61,029 nt of DNA, from NCBI GenBank assembly GCA_902784965.1, contig CACZWU010000022.1:1-61029 (forward strand), given 5' to 3'. Shown one piece after another: positions 54,478 to 61,029 of this stretch. The notes under the pieces are model-generated. The model ran no database searches. It saw nothing but the letters and a program-made list of their open reading frames with translations, and was not told the DNA's origin. Both the position numbers and the translations under genes were made by a program. Every line of letters starts with the position of its first letter. The stretch's first letter is position 1. Origin of the DNA: an uncultured Bacteroidia bacterium (GTDB lineage: Bacteria; Bacteroidota; Bacteroidia; Bacteroidales; UBA932).

Positions 54478-55359
54478 TCAAGCTCTGTTTTTGAAGAAGG
54501 AGATAAGCCCCTTCACATAGTCTTCGCCCGTGGCGATGCTCACGTTGTCGATGCGGTAGCGGCGCAGGGTGGACAGGGTGCTGTCCACGGCCCGGCGGCT
54601 CCAGGCTTCGTAGTTGCGCCGTACGGCGGCCGATGAGGTGTTCACCCAACTGCTGCTGCCGGTTTCGGCATCCCGCACGTGGACCAGGCCCACGTCGGGC
54701 AGGGTCCGTTCCCGCGGATCGTAGATGTTGATGACGGAGATGTCATGGCGGCCGGCGGCAATCTTCAGCGCGTCTTCGTAGCGGGGATGTTGTGCTGCGT
54801 CAAAGTCGATCATGTCGGAGAGCAGGAAGGCCGTGCAGCGTTTCTTGATGGCATTGGTCAGGTACTGCAGGGCGGCACCGATATCGGTGCCCTGTTCTTC
54901 CGGCTGGAATTCCACCAGTTCACGGATGATGCGCAGCAGGTGGCTGCGTCCTTTTTTCGGCGGGATGAATTTTTCGACTTTGTTGCTGAAGAAGAGTGCG
55001 CCCACCTTGTCGTTGTTGATGGCGGCCGAGAACGACAGCACGGCCGCGATTTCGGTCAGGAGGTCCTTCTTGGTCTGGCTGGTCGTGCCGAAGATGCGCG
55101 AGCCGCTGACGTCGACCAGCAGCATCATGGTCAGTTCGCGTTCTTCTTCGAAGATCTTGACATAGGGTGCGCGGAGCCGGGCGGTGACGTTCCAGTCCAT
55201 ATTGCGGACATCGTCACCGTACTGGTACTCCCGGACTTCGCTGAAGGCCATGCCCCGTCCCTTGAACGCGGAATGGTACTCTCCGGCGAAGACCTGGTGC
55301 GACAGGGCCTTCGTCTTGATCTCGATCTTCCGGACCTTCTTTAACAAATCATTTTCCAT
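54478..55359 (-). CDS. DUF58 protein (VWA-like partner of MoxR)
   Basis: From the ATG at 55359 the protein is 293 residues. It opens with a helix (ENDLLKKVRKIEIKTKALS) and the conserved DUF58 signature FAGEYHSAFKGRGMAFSEVREYQYGDDVRNMDWNVTAR. A VWA-like fold follows with LLVDVSGSRIFGT (DxSxS). The frame extends to 55440, but those codons are basic and not family-like. DUF58 proteins work with MoxR ATPases. It is separated from moxR by a 250-base gap that holds an inverted-repeat element. Confidence 0.93.
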   Translation of the reverse strand: MENDLLKKVRKIEIKTKALSHQVFAGEYHSAFKGRGMAFSEVREYQYGDDVRNMDWNVTARLRAPYVKIFEEERELTMMLLVDVSGSRIFGTTSQTKKDLLTEIAAVLSFSAAINNDKVGALFFSNKVEKFIPPKKGRSHLLRIIRELVEFQPEEQGTDIGAALQYLTNAIKKRCTAFLLSDMIDFDAAQHPRYEDALKIAAGRHDISVINIYDPRERTLPDVGLVHVRDAETGSSSWVNTSSAAVRRNYEAWSRRAVDSTLSTLRRYRIDNVSIATGEDYVKGLISFFKNRA

Positions 55360-55455
55360 CTTCTGATTCGTTTTCTTACGCTTGGCTGCTCTGATTTTTG
55401 TCCCGTTCGCAGAAAAAATGCTCACGGCTCCAAAAATCAACCGCAGCTGCGCTTA

Positions 55456-55603
55456 ATGTTTGCTTTAAGTGCGAATGGGATATTGCTTCGAGGACCCTAA
55501 CCACCCTCGGTTGATAGAGGGAGGGGCCCAAATCTCTGATTTGGGAGGGAGACTCGCTCGCGAGTCGGTCCGAGAAGCAATTCCCTGAGCACAAAGCAAA
55601 CAT
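55456..55603. repeat. 148-bp inverted-repeat (cruciform) element in the Bat operon
   Basis: Terminal 11-bp inverted repeats (55456-55466 and 55593-55603) continue inward as a broken stem: TTGCTTC 55483-55489 with 55574-55580 and GGACC 55492-55496 with GGTCC 55567-55571. The stem encloses three hairpins: CCCTC/GAGGG at 55504-55521, CCCAAATC-TCT-GATTTGGG at 55527-55545 and GACTCG-CTCG-CGAGTC at 55551-55566. The layout resembles a multi-branched RNA or a MITE-like element. It begins 7 bases after the moxR stop, and no coding frame in it looks real. Confidence 0.75.
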
Positions 55604-55609
55604 AATCGA

Positions 55610-56602
55610 TTACGGAACTTCGACGGCGTTGAGGACGTCGGTGATGATTTCTTCGGTGCTGATATTCTCAGCTTCGGCTTCGTAGGTCAGGCCGATGCGG
55701 TGACGCAGGACGTCGTAGCAGACGGCGCGCACGTCTTCGGGGATGACGTAGCCGCGACGCTTGATGAAGGCGTAGGCCTTGGCCGCCATGGCGAGCGAGA
55801 TGCTGGCACGCGGCGAGCCGCCGTAGGAGATCAGGTCCTTCAGTTTGGCGAGACCGAAGTCTTCGGGCTGGCGGGTGGCAAAGACGATGTCGACGATGTA
55901 GCGCTCGATCTTCTCGTCCATGTATACGTCGCGCACCACTTCGCGGGCCCGGATGATGTCTTCGGGCTTGAGCTGCGTCGTGGGCCGCGGGAATTCACCC
56001 TGGTTGTGCATCCGGATGATGAGCTTCTCTTCCTCTTTCTTCGGATATGTCACTTTGACCTTCAGCATGAAACGGTCGACCTGGGCCTCGGGCAGCGGAT
56101 AGGTGCCTTCCTGCTCGATCGGGTTCTGGGTCGCCATCACCAGGAAAGGCTCGGGCAACTTGAAGGTGGTCTCGCCGATGGTCACCTGACGCTCCTGCAT
56201 GGCTTCGAGCAGGGCCGACTGCACCTTTGCCGGGGAACGGTTGATCTCGTCGGCCAGAATGAAATTGGCGAAGATGGGGCCTTTCTTGATGATGAACTGC
56301 TCGCTCTTCTGGCTGTAGATCATCGTACCGATCAGGTCGGCCGGCAGCAGGTCGGGGGTGAACTGGATGCGGTTGAACTTGGCATCCACGATTTGGGCGA
56401 GCGTATTGATGGCCAGGGTTTTGGCCAGGCCCGGCATACCTTCGAGGAGGATGTGGCCGTTGGCCAGCAAACCAATCAGGAGGTTGTCGACGAGCTGTTT
56501 CTGGCCGACGATCACCTTGCCCATCTCCATCTGGATGATGTCGACGAAGGCGCTCTCCCGCTCAATGCGTTCATTTAACTCTTTAATGTTTACGCTATCC
56601 AT
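55610..56602 (-). CDS. MoxR-type AAA+ ATPase
   Basis: From the ATG at 56602 the protein is 330 residues. It has the MoxR features IVGQKQLVDNLLIGLLANGHILLEGMPGLAKT (Walker A of the GxxGxAKT form), FILADEINRSPAKVQSALLEAMQERQVT (Walker B and following) and ATQNPIEQEGTYPLPEAQVDRFMLKV (sensor and arginine finger). MoxR ATPases act as chaperones for VWA proteins, here DUF58, BatA and BatB. The frame extends to 56722 across the truA start, which is unlikely. It is the first gene of the operon. Confidence 0.95.
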   Translation of the reverse strand: MDSVNIKELNERIERESAFVDIIQMEMGKVIVGQKQLVDNLLIGLLANGHILLEGMPGLAKTLAINTLAQIVDAKFNRIQFTPDLLPADLIGTMIYSQKSEQFIIKKGPIFANFILADEINRSPAKVQSALLEAMQERQVTIGETTFKLPEPFLVMATQNPIEQEGTYPLPEAQVDRFMLKVKVTYPKKEEEKLIIRMHNQGEFPRPTTQLKPEDIIRAREVVRDVYMDEKIERYIVDIVFATRQPEDFGLAKLKDLISYGGSPRASISLAMAAKAYAFIKRRGYVIPEDVRAVCYDVLRHRIGLTYEAEAENISTEEIITDVLNAVEVP

Positions 56603-56648
56603 AATAGTTCTATTATTTTTTGTATTTTTGTTGTCTGTAACAATCTCG

Positions 56649-56656
56649 CAAAAGTA
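56649..56656 (-). promoter_or_regulatory. Candidate -7 element for the Bat operon
   Basis: TACTTTTG on the minus strand matches TAnnTTTG, 47 bases before the moxR ATG. The -33 region would lie in the truA start, and no TTTG is found there. Confidence 0.3.
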
Positions 56657-56664
56657 ATAAAAAT

Positions 56665-57417
56665 ATGCGGCTCTTCGTTCAGCTTTCCTACGATGGGGGT
56701 CCTTTCTGCGGCTGGCAGTCACAGCCCAATGTTCCTTCCGTCCAGGATGAGATGGAACGGGCGCTGTCGATCGCGTTGGGCGAGAAAATCACCGTGGTCG
56801 GGGCGGGGAGGACGGATACCGGCGTGAATGCGCGGCATTTCATAGCGCATTTCGACGTTTCCGCCTGGCCGCACGAAGAGTCCGAACGGCTCTTACGCAA
56901 AATAAATGCCATTCTGCCTCCCGCCATTGTGGCAGAATCCTTCTACCGGGTGGCCGACAACGCGCACGCCCGTTTCGACGCCATCAGCCGTACGTATCGC
57001 TATTATATCCATCTGGCCAAGGATCCCTTTGCCCGTCATTCCTGCCGGTGCTGGTACCGGCTTGACGTCGATGCCATGAACCAGGCTGCCGTCCCGCTGC
57101 TGGGCCGGCACGATTTCTCGAGCCTGGAAAAGAGCGGCGGTGCCAACAAGACAGATATCTGTACCGTGACAGAAGCAAGCTGGACGGTGGTCGACGCCAC
57201 GCACCTGGTGTTCACCATCACAGCCGACCGCTTCCTCCGCAACATGGTCCGCGCCACGGTCGGCACGCTTTTGGAAGTGGGAAGGGGGCGTCGCGAGCCC
57301 GGCTGGGTGGCTGAGGTGCTGGAGGCCCGCAACCGTTCCGAGGCCGGACAGTCGGTCATCGGTGAGGCGCTCTTCCTGGAAGAGATCCGTTACCCGTATC
57401 CATTGCAAACAATTTAA
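56665..57417 (+). CDS. truA: tRNA pseudouridine(38-40) synthase TruA
   Basis: The 250-residue enzyme makes pseudouridine at positions 38-40 of tRNA anticodon arms. It shows LSYDGGPFCGWQSQPN, the catalytic Asp in GAGRTDTGVNARHFIAHFD, the FDAISRTYRYYI region and the C-terminal ITADRFLRNMVRATVGTLLEVG. Divergent from moxR and 11 bases before exbB, so it may share a transcript with the TonB-energising genes. Confidence 0.97.
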   Translation: MRLFVQLSYDGGPFCGWQSQPNVPSVQDEMERALSIALGEKITVVGAGRTDTGVNARHFIAHFDVSAWPHEESERLLRKINAILPPAIVAESFYRVADNAHARFDAISRTYRYYIHLAKDPFARHSCRCWYRLDVDAMNQAAVPLLGRHDFSSLEKSGGANKTDICTVTEASWTVVDATHLVFTITADRFLRNMVRATVGTLLEVGRGRREPGWVAEVLEARNRSEAGQSVIGEALFLEEIRYPYPLQTI

Positions 57418-57428
57418 AATCATACACT

Positions 57429-58130
57429 ATGCTTTCTACATTTCTCCAGACTGCCGCTGAAGGTTTCGAAGCGGTTCCCGTGCAGGAAGAGCTCTCTTTC
57501 TCCCTCATCAGCATGGCTGCCAAGGGTGGCTGGCTGATGCTGGTGCTGCTGGCCCTGTCGATCATTGCCATCTACATTTTCGGCAAGAAATGGTGGGCCA
57601 TCAGCCAGGCAGGCAAGATCGACAAGAATTTCATCAAGGATGTCGACAATTATCTGCTGGAAGGAAAGGTGCGTTCTGCCCGCGCGCTGTGCAAGCGCAG
57701 CGACACGCCGATCGCCCGCATGATCGAGAAAGGCATCGAACGTATCGACAAGCCGCTCTCCGACATCCGCATCGCGGTAGAGAACGTAGCCAACGTCGAG
57801 GTGGCCCAGCTCGAGAAGGGGCTCCCGGCCCTGGCGACCATCGCCGGCGGTGCGCCGATGATCGGTTTCCTGGGCACCGTGATGGGTATGGTGCAGGCCT
57901 TCTTCAATATGGCGCAGGCCGGCAACAACATCGATATCACGCTGCTCTCGGGCGGTATCTACACGGCCATGATTACCACGGTCGGCGGTCTGATCGTCGG
58001 TATCCTGGCTTATTTCGGCTACAACTTCCTCACCGCGAAGGTCACCAGCCTGGTCTCCAAGATGGAGGCCGTCTCCATTGAGTTCCTCGACGCGGCACAG
58101 GCCCGCAAAGAAAACAAAAACCAGGCATAA
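57429..58130 (+). CDS. exbB: ExbB/TolQ/MotA-family proton channel protein
   Basis: The 233-residue inner membrane protein has a first helix (GWLMLVLLALSIIAIYIFG), a cytosolic segment and then two helices (LATIAGGAPMIGFLGTVMGMVQAFF; GGIYTAMITTVGGLIVGILAYFGYNFL). The family motif GAPMIGFLGTVMGM is intact. With ExbD it forms the proton channel that energises TonB. It is 2 bases before exbD. Confidence 0.95.
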   Translation: MLSTFLQTAAEGFEAVPVQEELSFSLISMAAKGGWLMLVLLALSIIAIYIFGKKWWAISQAGKIDKNFIKDVDNYLLEGKVRSARALCKRSDTPIARMIEKGIERIDKPLSDIRIAVENVANVEVAQLEKGLPALATIAGGAPMIGFLGTVMGMVQAFFNMAQAGNNIDITLLSGGIYTAMITTVGGLIVGILAYFGYNFLTAKVTSLVSKMEAVSIEFLDAAQARKENKNQA

Positions 58131-58132
58131 CC

Positions 58133-58546
58133 ATGGCGATCAAACGGACCACGAAAGTTGACCCGTCGTTCTCGATGTCGTCGATGACCGACATCGTGTT
58201 CCTGCTGTTGATTTTCTTCCTCGTGACCTCGACGCTGGTCAACCCCAATGCCCTGAAGCTCCTGCTTCCCAAGAGCACGGGCCAGGTGGCGGCCAAGGCC
58301 ACGGTGAGCGTGTCGATCAAGCATTATCCGCAGGAAAACAGGGTAACCTACCACATCAACGGCAACCAGCGGCCGGTGGCTTTCTCCGAGATCGAGCCGC
58401 AGCTCCGCGAACTGCTGCAGTTCGAAGACGACCCGACCTTCTCGATCTATGCCGATGAAACGGTGCCGGTCAAGGAGGTGGTGGCGCTGATGAACATCGC
58501 CAAGCGCAACCATTACAAAGTCATCATGGCGACTTCGCCGGAATAA
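58133..58546 (+). CDS. exbD: ExbD/TolR-family biopolymer transport protein
   Basis: The 137-residue protein has a single N-terminal helix. The conserved Asp in SMSSMTDIVFLLLIFFLVTS carries protons, and the periplasmic domain ends in VALMNIAKRNHYKVIMATSPE. It works with the ExbB before it and the TonB after it, 20 bases on. Confidence 0.95.
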   Translation: MAIKRTTKVDPSFSMSSMTDIVFLLLIFFLVTSTLVNPNALKLLLPKSTGQVAAKATVSVSIKHYPQENRVTYHINGNQRPVAFSEIEPQLRELLQFEDDPTFSIYADETVPVKEVVALMNIAKRNHYKVIMATSPE

Positions 58547-58566
58547 TCTGTTAATCTGTACGATAG

Positions 58567-59304
58567 ATGGATCGGTCCAATTGGGTGGGCATAGGATTGA
58601 CGGTGGTGCTTCACGCGCTGCTGCTGGTCGTGTGCTTCCGGGGCGGACTGAAATACATCTATCCGCCGCCGCAGGAGCAGGCGGTGCTCATGGAATTTCC
58701 GCCCGAGGAGTTCATCCCCGAGGAAATGACCATGGGCAACGAACCCCGGGCCGAGGTGCCTGAGCCCGAGAAGGAGGTCGAACTGGTGAAGCGTTCGGAG
58801 GCCCCTGTCCAGGGTACGAAAGCCAATGAGGCCGAAGAGGCGACGGTAGGGGACGACGGCGATGTCGAAGTCCCGGAACCTGTGCGCCCCATCGACAAGC
58901 GGGCGCTCTTTCCCTCGGCGGCCAACAACAAGAAAGATACGCTGGCTACCCAGACTTCCTCCCAGCCCTCGCCGCGATTCGACGAAGGGCATGCCAGCGG
59001 CAACACGCTGTCTGGCTCATCCGATGGTGAGCCGTCGGCGCGCCTGGCGGGACGCAATGTGGTTGGCTCACTGCCGCTGCCGGACTATGGCGTGCAGAAA
59101 TCCGGTCGCGTGGTGGTGCGCATCACGGTCGACCGCGAAGGCAACGTCACCGATGCCATCCCCGGCATTGAAGGGACCTCCGTCACCGACCGATCCCTCT
59201 GGGCCGCTGCCAAGCAGGCCGCCCTCCAGGCCAAATTCACTGCCAATCCCAAAGCCCCCGTCTCCCAGGAGGGCACCATCACGTATATTTTCCGGTTGCA
59301 ATGA
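58567..59304 (+). CDS. tonB: TonB-family energy transducer
   Basis: The 245-residue protein has an N-terminal anchor helix (WVGIGLTVVLHALLLVVCF, about 5-25). A Pro/Glu-rich periplasm-spanning region follows (PPEEFIPEEMTMGNEPRAEVPEPEKEVE). The C-terminal TonB domain has RVVVRITVDREGNVTDAIPG and ends TYIFRLQ. It passes proton-motive force from ExbB/ExbD to outer membrane receptors such as the SusC protein at 1003-4218. Its stop overlaps the start of the deformylase-like gene by 4 bases. Confidence 0.93.
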   Translation: MDRSNWVGIGLTVVLHALLLVVCFRGGLKYIYPPPQEQAVLMEFPPEEFIPEEMTMGNEPRAEVPEPEKEVELVKRSEAPVQGTKANEAEEATVGDDGDVEVPEPVRPIDKRALFPSAANNKKDTLATQTSSQPSPRFDEGHASGNTLSGSSDGEPSARLAGRNVVGSLPLPDYGVQKSGRVVVRITVDREGNVTDAIPGIEGTSVTDRSLWAAAKQAALQAKFTANPKAPVSQEGTITYIFRLQ

Positions 59305-59927
59305 AAAATAACATGAAATACCTCAAAACCTGCCTTCGGGCCATTTCCACTCCGCTGGTGGCGGGGCTTTTAGTCATCGCCTGCCAGGATCCGGGGAGGT
59401 GGACGGAGGAAGAGCGGGCACTGATTACGCAGCAGCCTGCCGTGATGCGCGTGCTCACGATTGAGGATGCAGCAGATCTGGAAGTGCTCCGGACCCCCTG
59501 TCTCGATCTCTCCGCCGCGGCGCTATCCGATTCGCTGTATGCGGAACTGGCTGCGAAAATGATGGCGACGGTCACGTCGCCGGAGCAGAATGGGGTGGGC
59601 ATCGCCGGTCCGCAGGTCGGCCTGTCCCGCCGCGTGGTCGCAGTGCAGCGCTTCGACAAGGAAGGAGAGCCCTTCGAAGTCTATCCGAACATCCGCATCA
59701 TCGCGCAGCGGGGAGAGCCGCAGCCGGGTCGTGAAGGCTGCCTGTCCGTTCCCGGTCGTCGCGGCGAAGTCCTGCGCTATCAGGATATCGACATCCGGTA
59801 CACCCTCCCGGCCAGTGGCAAAGACACCACCGAACGCATCGAGGGCTTCACCGCCGTCATCTTCCAGCATGAAGTCGACCACCTCGACGGTATCCTCTAC
59901 ATCGACAAGTTGTCCCCGGAACAATAG
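59301..59927 (+). CDS. Peptide deformylase-like protein with a lipoprotein signal
   Basis: The 208-residue protein carries all three deformylase motifs: GVGIAGPQVG, EGCLSVPG (metal-binding Cys) and the HExxH-type site HEVDHLDG. The metal site is thus complete. Unlike the cytosolic enzyme, it begins with a membrane-type signal and a lipobox (LVAGLLVIACQDPG, Cys about 28). It is therefore predicted to be exported and acylated, where formyl-methionine removal makes little sense. The N-terminal residues 30-75 are an added segment. It is translationally coupled to tonB. Role unknown; a periplasmic peptidase or peptidoglycan-linked hydrolase is a guess. Confidence 0.75.
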   Translation: MKNNMKYLKTCLRAISTPLVAGLLVIACQDPGRWTEEERALITQQPAVMRVLTIEDAADLEVLRTPCLDLSAAALSDSLYAELAAKMMATVTSPEQNGVGIAGPQVGLSRRVVAVQRFDKEGEPFEVYPNIRIIAQRGEPQPGREGCLSVPGRRGEVLRYQDIDIRYTLPASGKDTTERIEGFTAVIFQHEVDHLDGILYIDKLSPEQ

Positions 59928-59935
59928 ATTACGGC

Positions 59936-60598
59936 ATGAATTTCTCACTGCATAACAAAGACATCACCTATTTTTACACTTGGGGCGGGCCCCTGAAAGT
60001 GTGCGGGAAGGGGAAGGTCTGCGAAGAAGACCTGGACGTGCAATACGATCGCGGAGAAGGCCGCAGATGGACGGATGAATACGACGGCGTGGCTTTCGAA
60101 AACAGCATCACCGATGTGGGCCCCGGTTTCCTGGAGGGCTTCCGGAACCTTTCGTATATCGTGATTCCCTATACCCTGCGGTCCATTGCGGTGACGCCCG
60201 CGCTGAAGTCGCTGCTTCAGAAAAACAAAGTGCTCGTCCGCGGCTGGTATGACAGCTATGGGGAGCGTTTCGCGCAGGAGAACCATCTCGAGTTCCGCCA
60301 CGCAGACATCCTTGTGGGCTGGGCCCGGGACAAGGAGCATATGACCGACACCCGTCTGGAAATCCGCTTCCGGGAAGACGGGAAACCCTATCGCTTTTAT
60401 GACGACATCTGCCCCGGCTGGGCGGCCAGCAACAACGGCGGCGGCACCTACGAAAGGGAGCTGGATGAAGATTTCTTCGTCGGGGAGACCCTGGAGAGCA
60501 TCGCCGGATGGCTCGAGCGCTTCAAGGACGATGTCCTGAAGAATGAAGATCTCCGGTACTATCTGGAAACCGCCAACCGACGCTACGCGAAGAAGTAG
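59936..60598 (+). CDS. Protein of unknown function
   Basis: The 220-residue soluble protein has no signal, helix or motif that I recognise. It is rich in aromatic and charged residues (YFYTWGGPLKVCGKGKVCEEDLDVQYD; RGWYDSYGERFAQENHLEFRHADILVGWARDKE). The middle contains SITDVGPGFLEGFRNLSYIVIPYTLRSI, which recalls one unit of a leucine-rich surface-repeat protein, but only one such unit is seen. It follows the deformylase-like gene by 8 bases and is probably in the same operon. Confidence 0.65.
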   Translation: MNFSLHNKDITYFYTWGGPLKVCGKGKVCEEDLDVQYDRGEGRRWTDEYDGVAFENSITDVGPGFLEGFRNLSYIVIPYTLRSIAVTPALKSLLQKNKVLVRGWYDSYGERFAQENHLEFRHADILVGWARDKEHMTDTRLEIRFREDGKPYRFYDDICPGWAASNNGGGTYERELDEDFFVGETLESIAGWLERFKDDVLKNEDLRYYLETANRRYAKK

Positions 60599-60606
60599 CC
60601 CAGGTA

Positions 60607-61029
60607 TTACAGCGCCTCAGCCACCTTTGTATCGCTTTTCGACAGCTGGAGCTTCGTGAGGGCCAGGCCCTGGATGCCCAGGAAGCCGTGGCTGAAAGCC
60701 TCGGCGGGAATGGACTTGGTGCCCGTATAGGTCAGGCCGTCGGCGCCCGTGACGGAAAAGAAGTAATCCTGCGCCGTCTCGTCGTCGTTGCGGAGCGCTA
60801 CGTAAATCGGGTCGGCGGAACTGGTGGCCATGTTCACCGTCAGGCTTCCGTAGGTGGTGGTACCCGCAGCCAGGTTGCGGCTCAACACGATTTTTCCCTT
60901 GCTGGAGGAAAGCGTCACGTCCTTGACGGCCAGCGGCGCGTTGCCATTCTTGAAATTGAGACGGTAGATGGCCTGCTGGTTCACGAAATGGGCGTTGGTG
61001 GTAGTCATGCCCATCATTTCAGAGCCAGG
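60607..61029 (-). CDS. C-terminal part of a surface or fimbrillin-like protein (partial)
   Basis: The frame is open at the right window edge (residues PGSE come before the first internal ATG at 61017), so only the last 140 residues are seen. They are a beta-rich domain: NQQAIYRLNFKNGNAPLAVKDVTLSSSKGKIVLSRNL... GSLTVNMATSSADPIYVALRND... FFSVTGADGLTYTG. This style is frequent in Bacteroidales fimbrillin-like or BACON-type lipoproteins. The start and any signal peptide lie outside the window. Confidence 0.55.
   Translation of the reverse strand, partial: PGSEMMGMTTTNAHFVNQQAIYRLNFKNGNAPLAVKDVTLSSSKGKIVLSRNLAAGTTTYGSLTVNMATSSADPIYVALRNDDETAQDYFFSVTGADGLTYTGTKSIPAEAFSHGFLGIQGLALTKLQLSKSDTKVAEAL

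Noticed and set aside
52524-54494. 656-codon plus-strand frame opposite batA and its neighbour
   Set aside because: Shadow over two confident genes, with no protein family pattern.
55376-55603. Small minus-strand frame across the inverted-repeat element
   Set aside because: Its codons fall on the hairpins, its composition is unlike a protein, and it overlaps a structured repeat.

Overview
The window looks like a chromosomal segment of an uncultured, fairly GC-rich member of the Bacteroidales (phylum Bacteroidota). The evidence is a SusC/SusD-type pair, a complete Bat (Bacteroides aerotolerance) operon, a GH97 glycosidase, a DUF6057/TolB-like gene pair, the gene order tRNA-Thr/Tyr/Gly/Thr-tuf-tRNA-Trp-secE-nusG-rplKAJL-rpoBC, and promoters of the Bacteroidota form (TTTG, about 20 bases, TAnnTTTG) with few Shine-Dalgarno sites. 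Genus cannot be fixed from the sequence alone.

Layout. 1-463: AT-richer sequence with a different protein style, joined at a HindIII site to a truncated SusD-like gene; probably a cloning or assembly chimera. 464-4218: susD start and susC. 4469-5751: murI and a gamma-carbonic-anhydrase-like gene, convergent. 5759-18496: the transcription/translation block on the minus strand, ending upstream in four tRNA genes. 18549-24300: dxs, purA, a DUF6057 membrane protein and a TolB-like c-heme lipoprotein. 24424-27444: two tandem MFS transporters with a strong terminator. 27556-31370: a phosphodiesterase, a TlpA-like lipoprotein and recJ. 31460-35686: lysS, a SpoU-type methyltransferase, aroE, a membrane-anchored putative HTH protein and ssb. 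35805-43037: parC, aroK, GH97, then era and rluB, all minus strand. 43093-43995: an AT-rich inserted lipoprotein gene between 36-bp direct repeats. 44089-48041: an ABC permease and a 900-residue MscS-type channel. 48078-56602: the Bat operon (moxR, DUF58, a BatD-like gene, batA, batB, batC, batD-batE fusion). 56665-60598: truA, exbB, exbD, tonB, an exported peptide deformylase-like lipoprotein and an unknown gene. 60607 to the end: the 3' part of a surface protein gene.

How the parts connect. ExbB/ExbD/TonB would energise TonB-dependent receptors such as the SusC protein here; SusD and GH97 fit glycan uptake and breakdown. The Bat operon is a MoxR/von Willebrand factor A system at the cell envelope. 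Most of the rest is housekeeping.

Quality warning. Several genes that should be essential are broken by internal losses: rplL (about 16 nt), tRNA-Trp (about 15 nt), tuf (about 120 nt) and a trmH-type gene (about 65-70 nt). Two more genes have single-base frameshifts (DUF6057; a T9 tract at 34513-34521). Together with the HindIII chimera this points to clone or assembly artefacts more than to biology. The best candidates for real novelty are the repeat-flanked lipoprotein gene that has captured the rluB start codons, a 148-bp cruciform element inside the Bat operon, a palindromic repeat translated in frame inside an ABC permease, and the lipoprotein peptide deformylase beside exbB-exbD-tonB.
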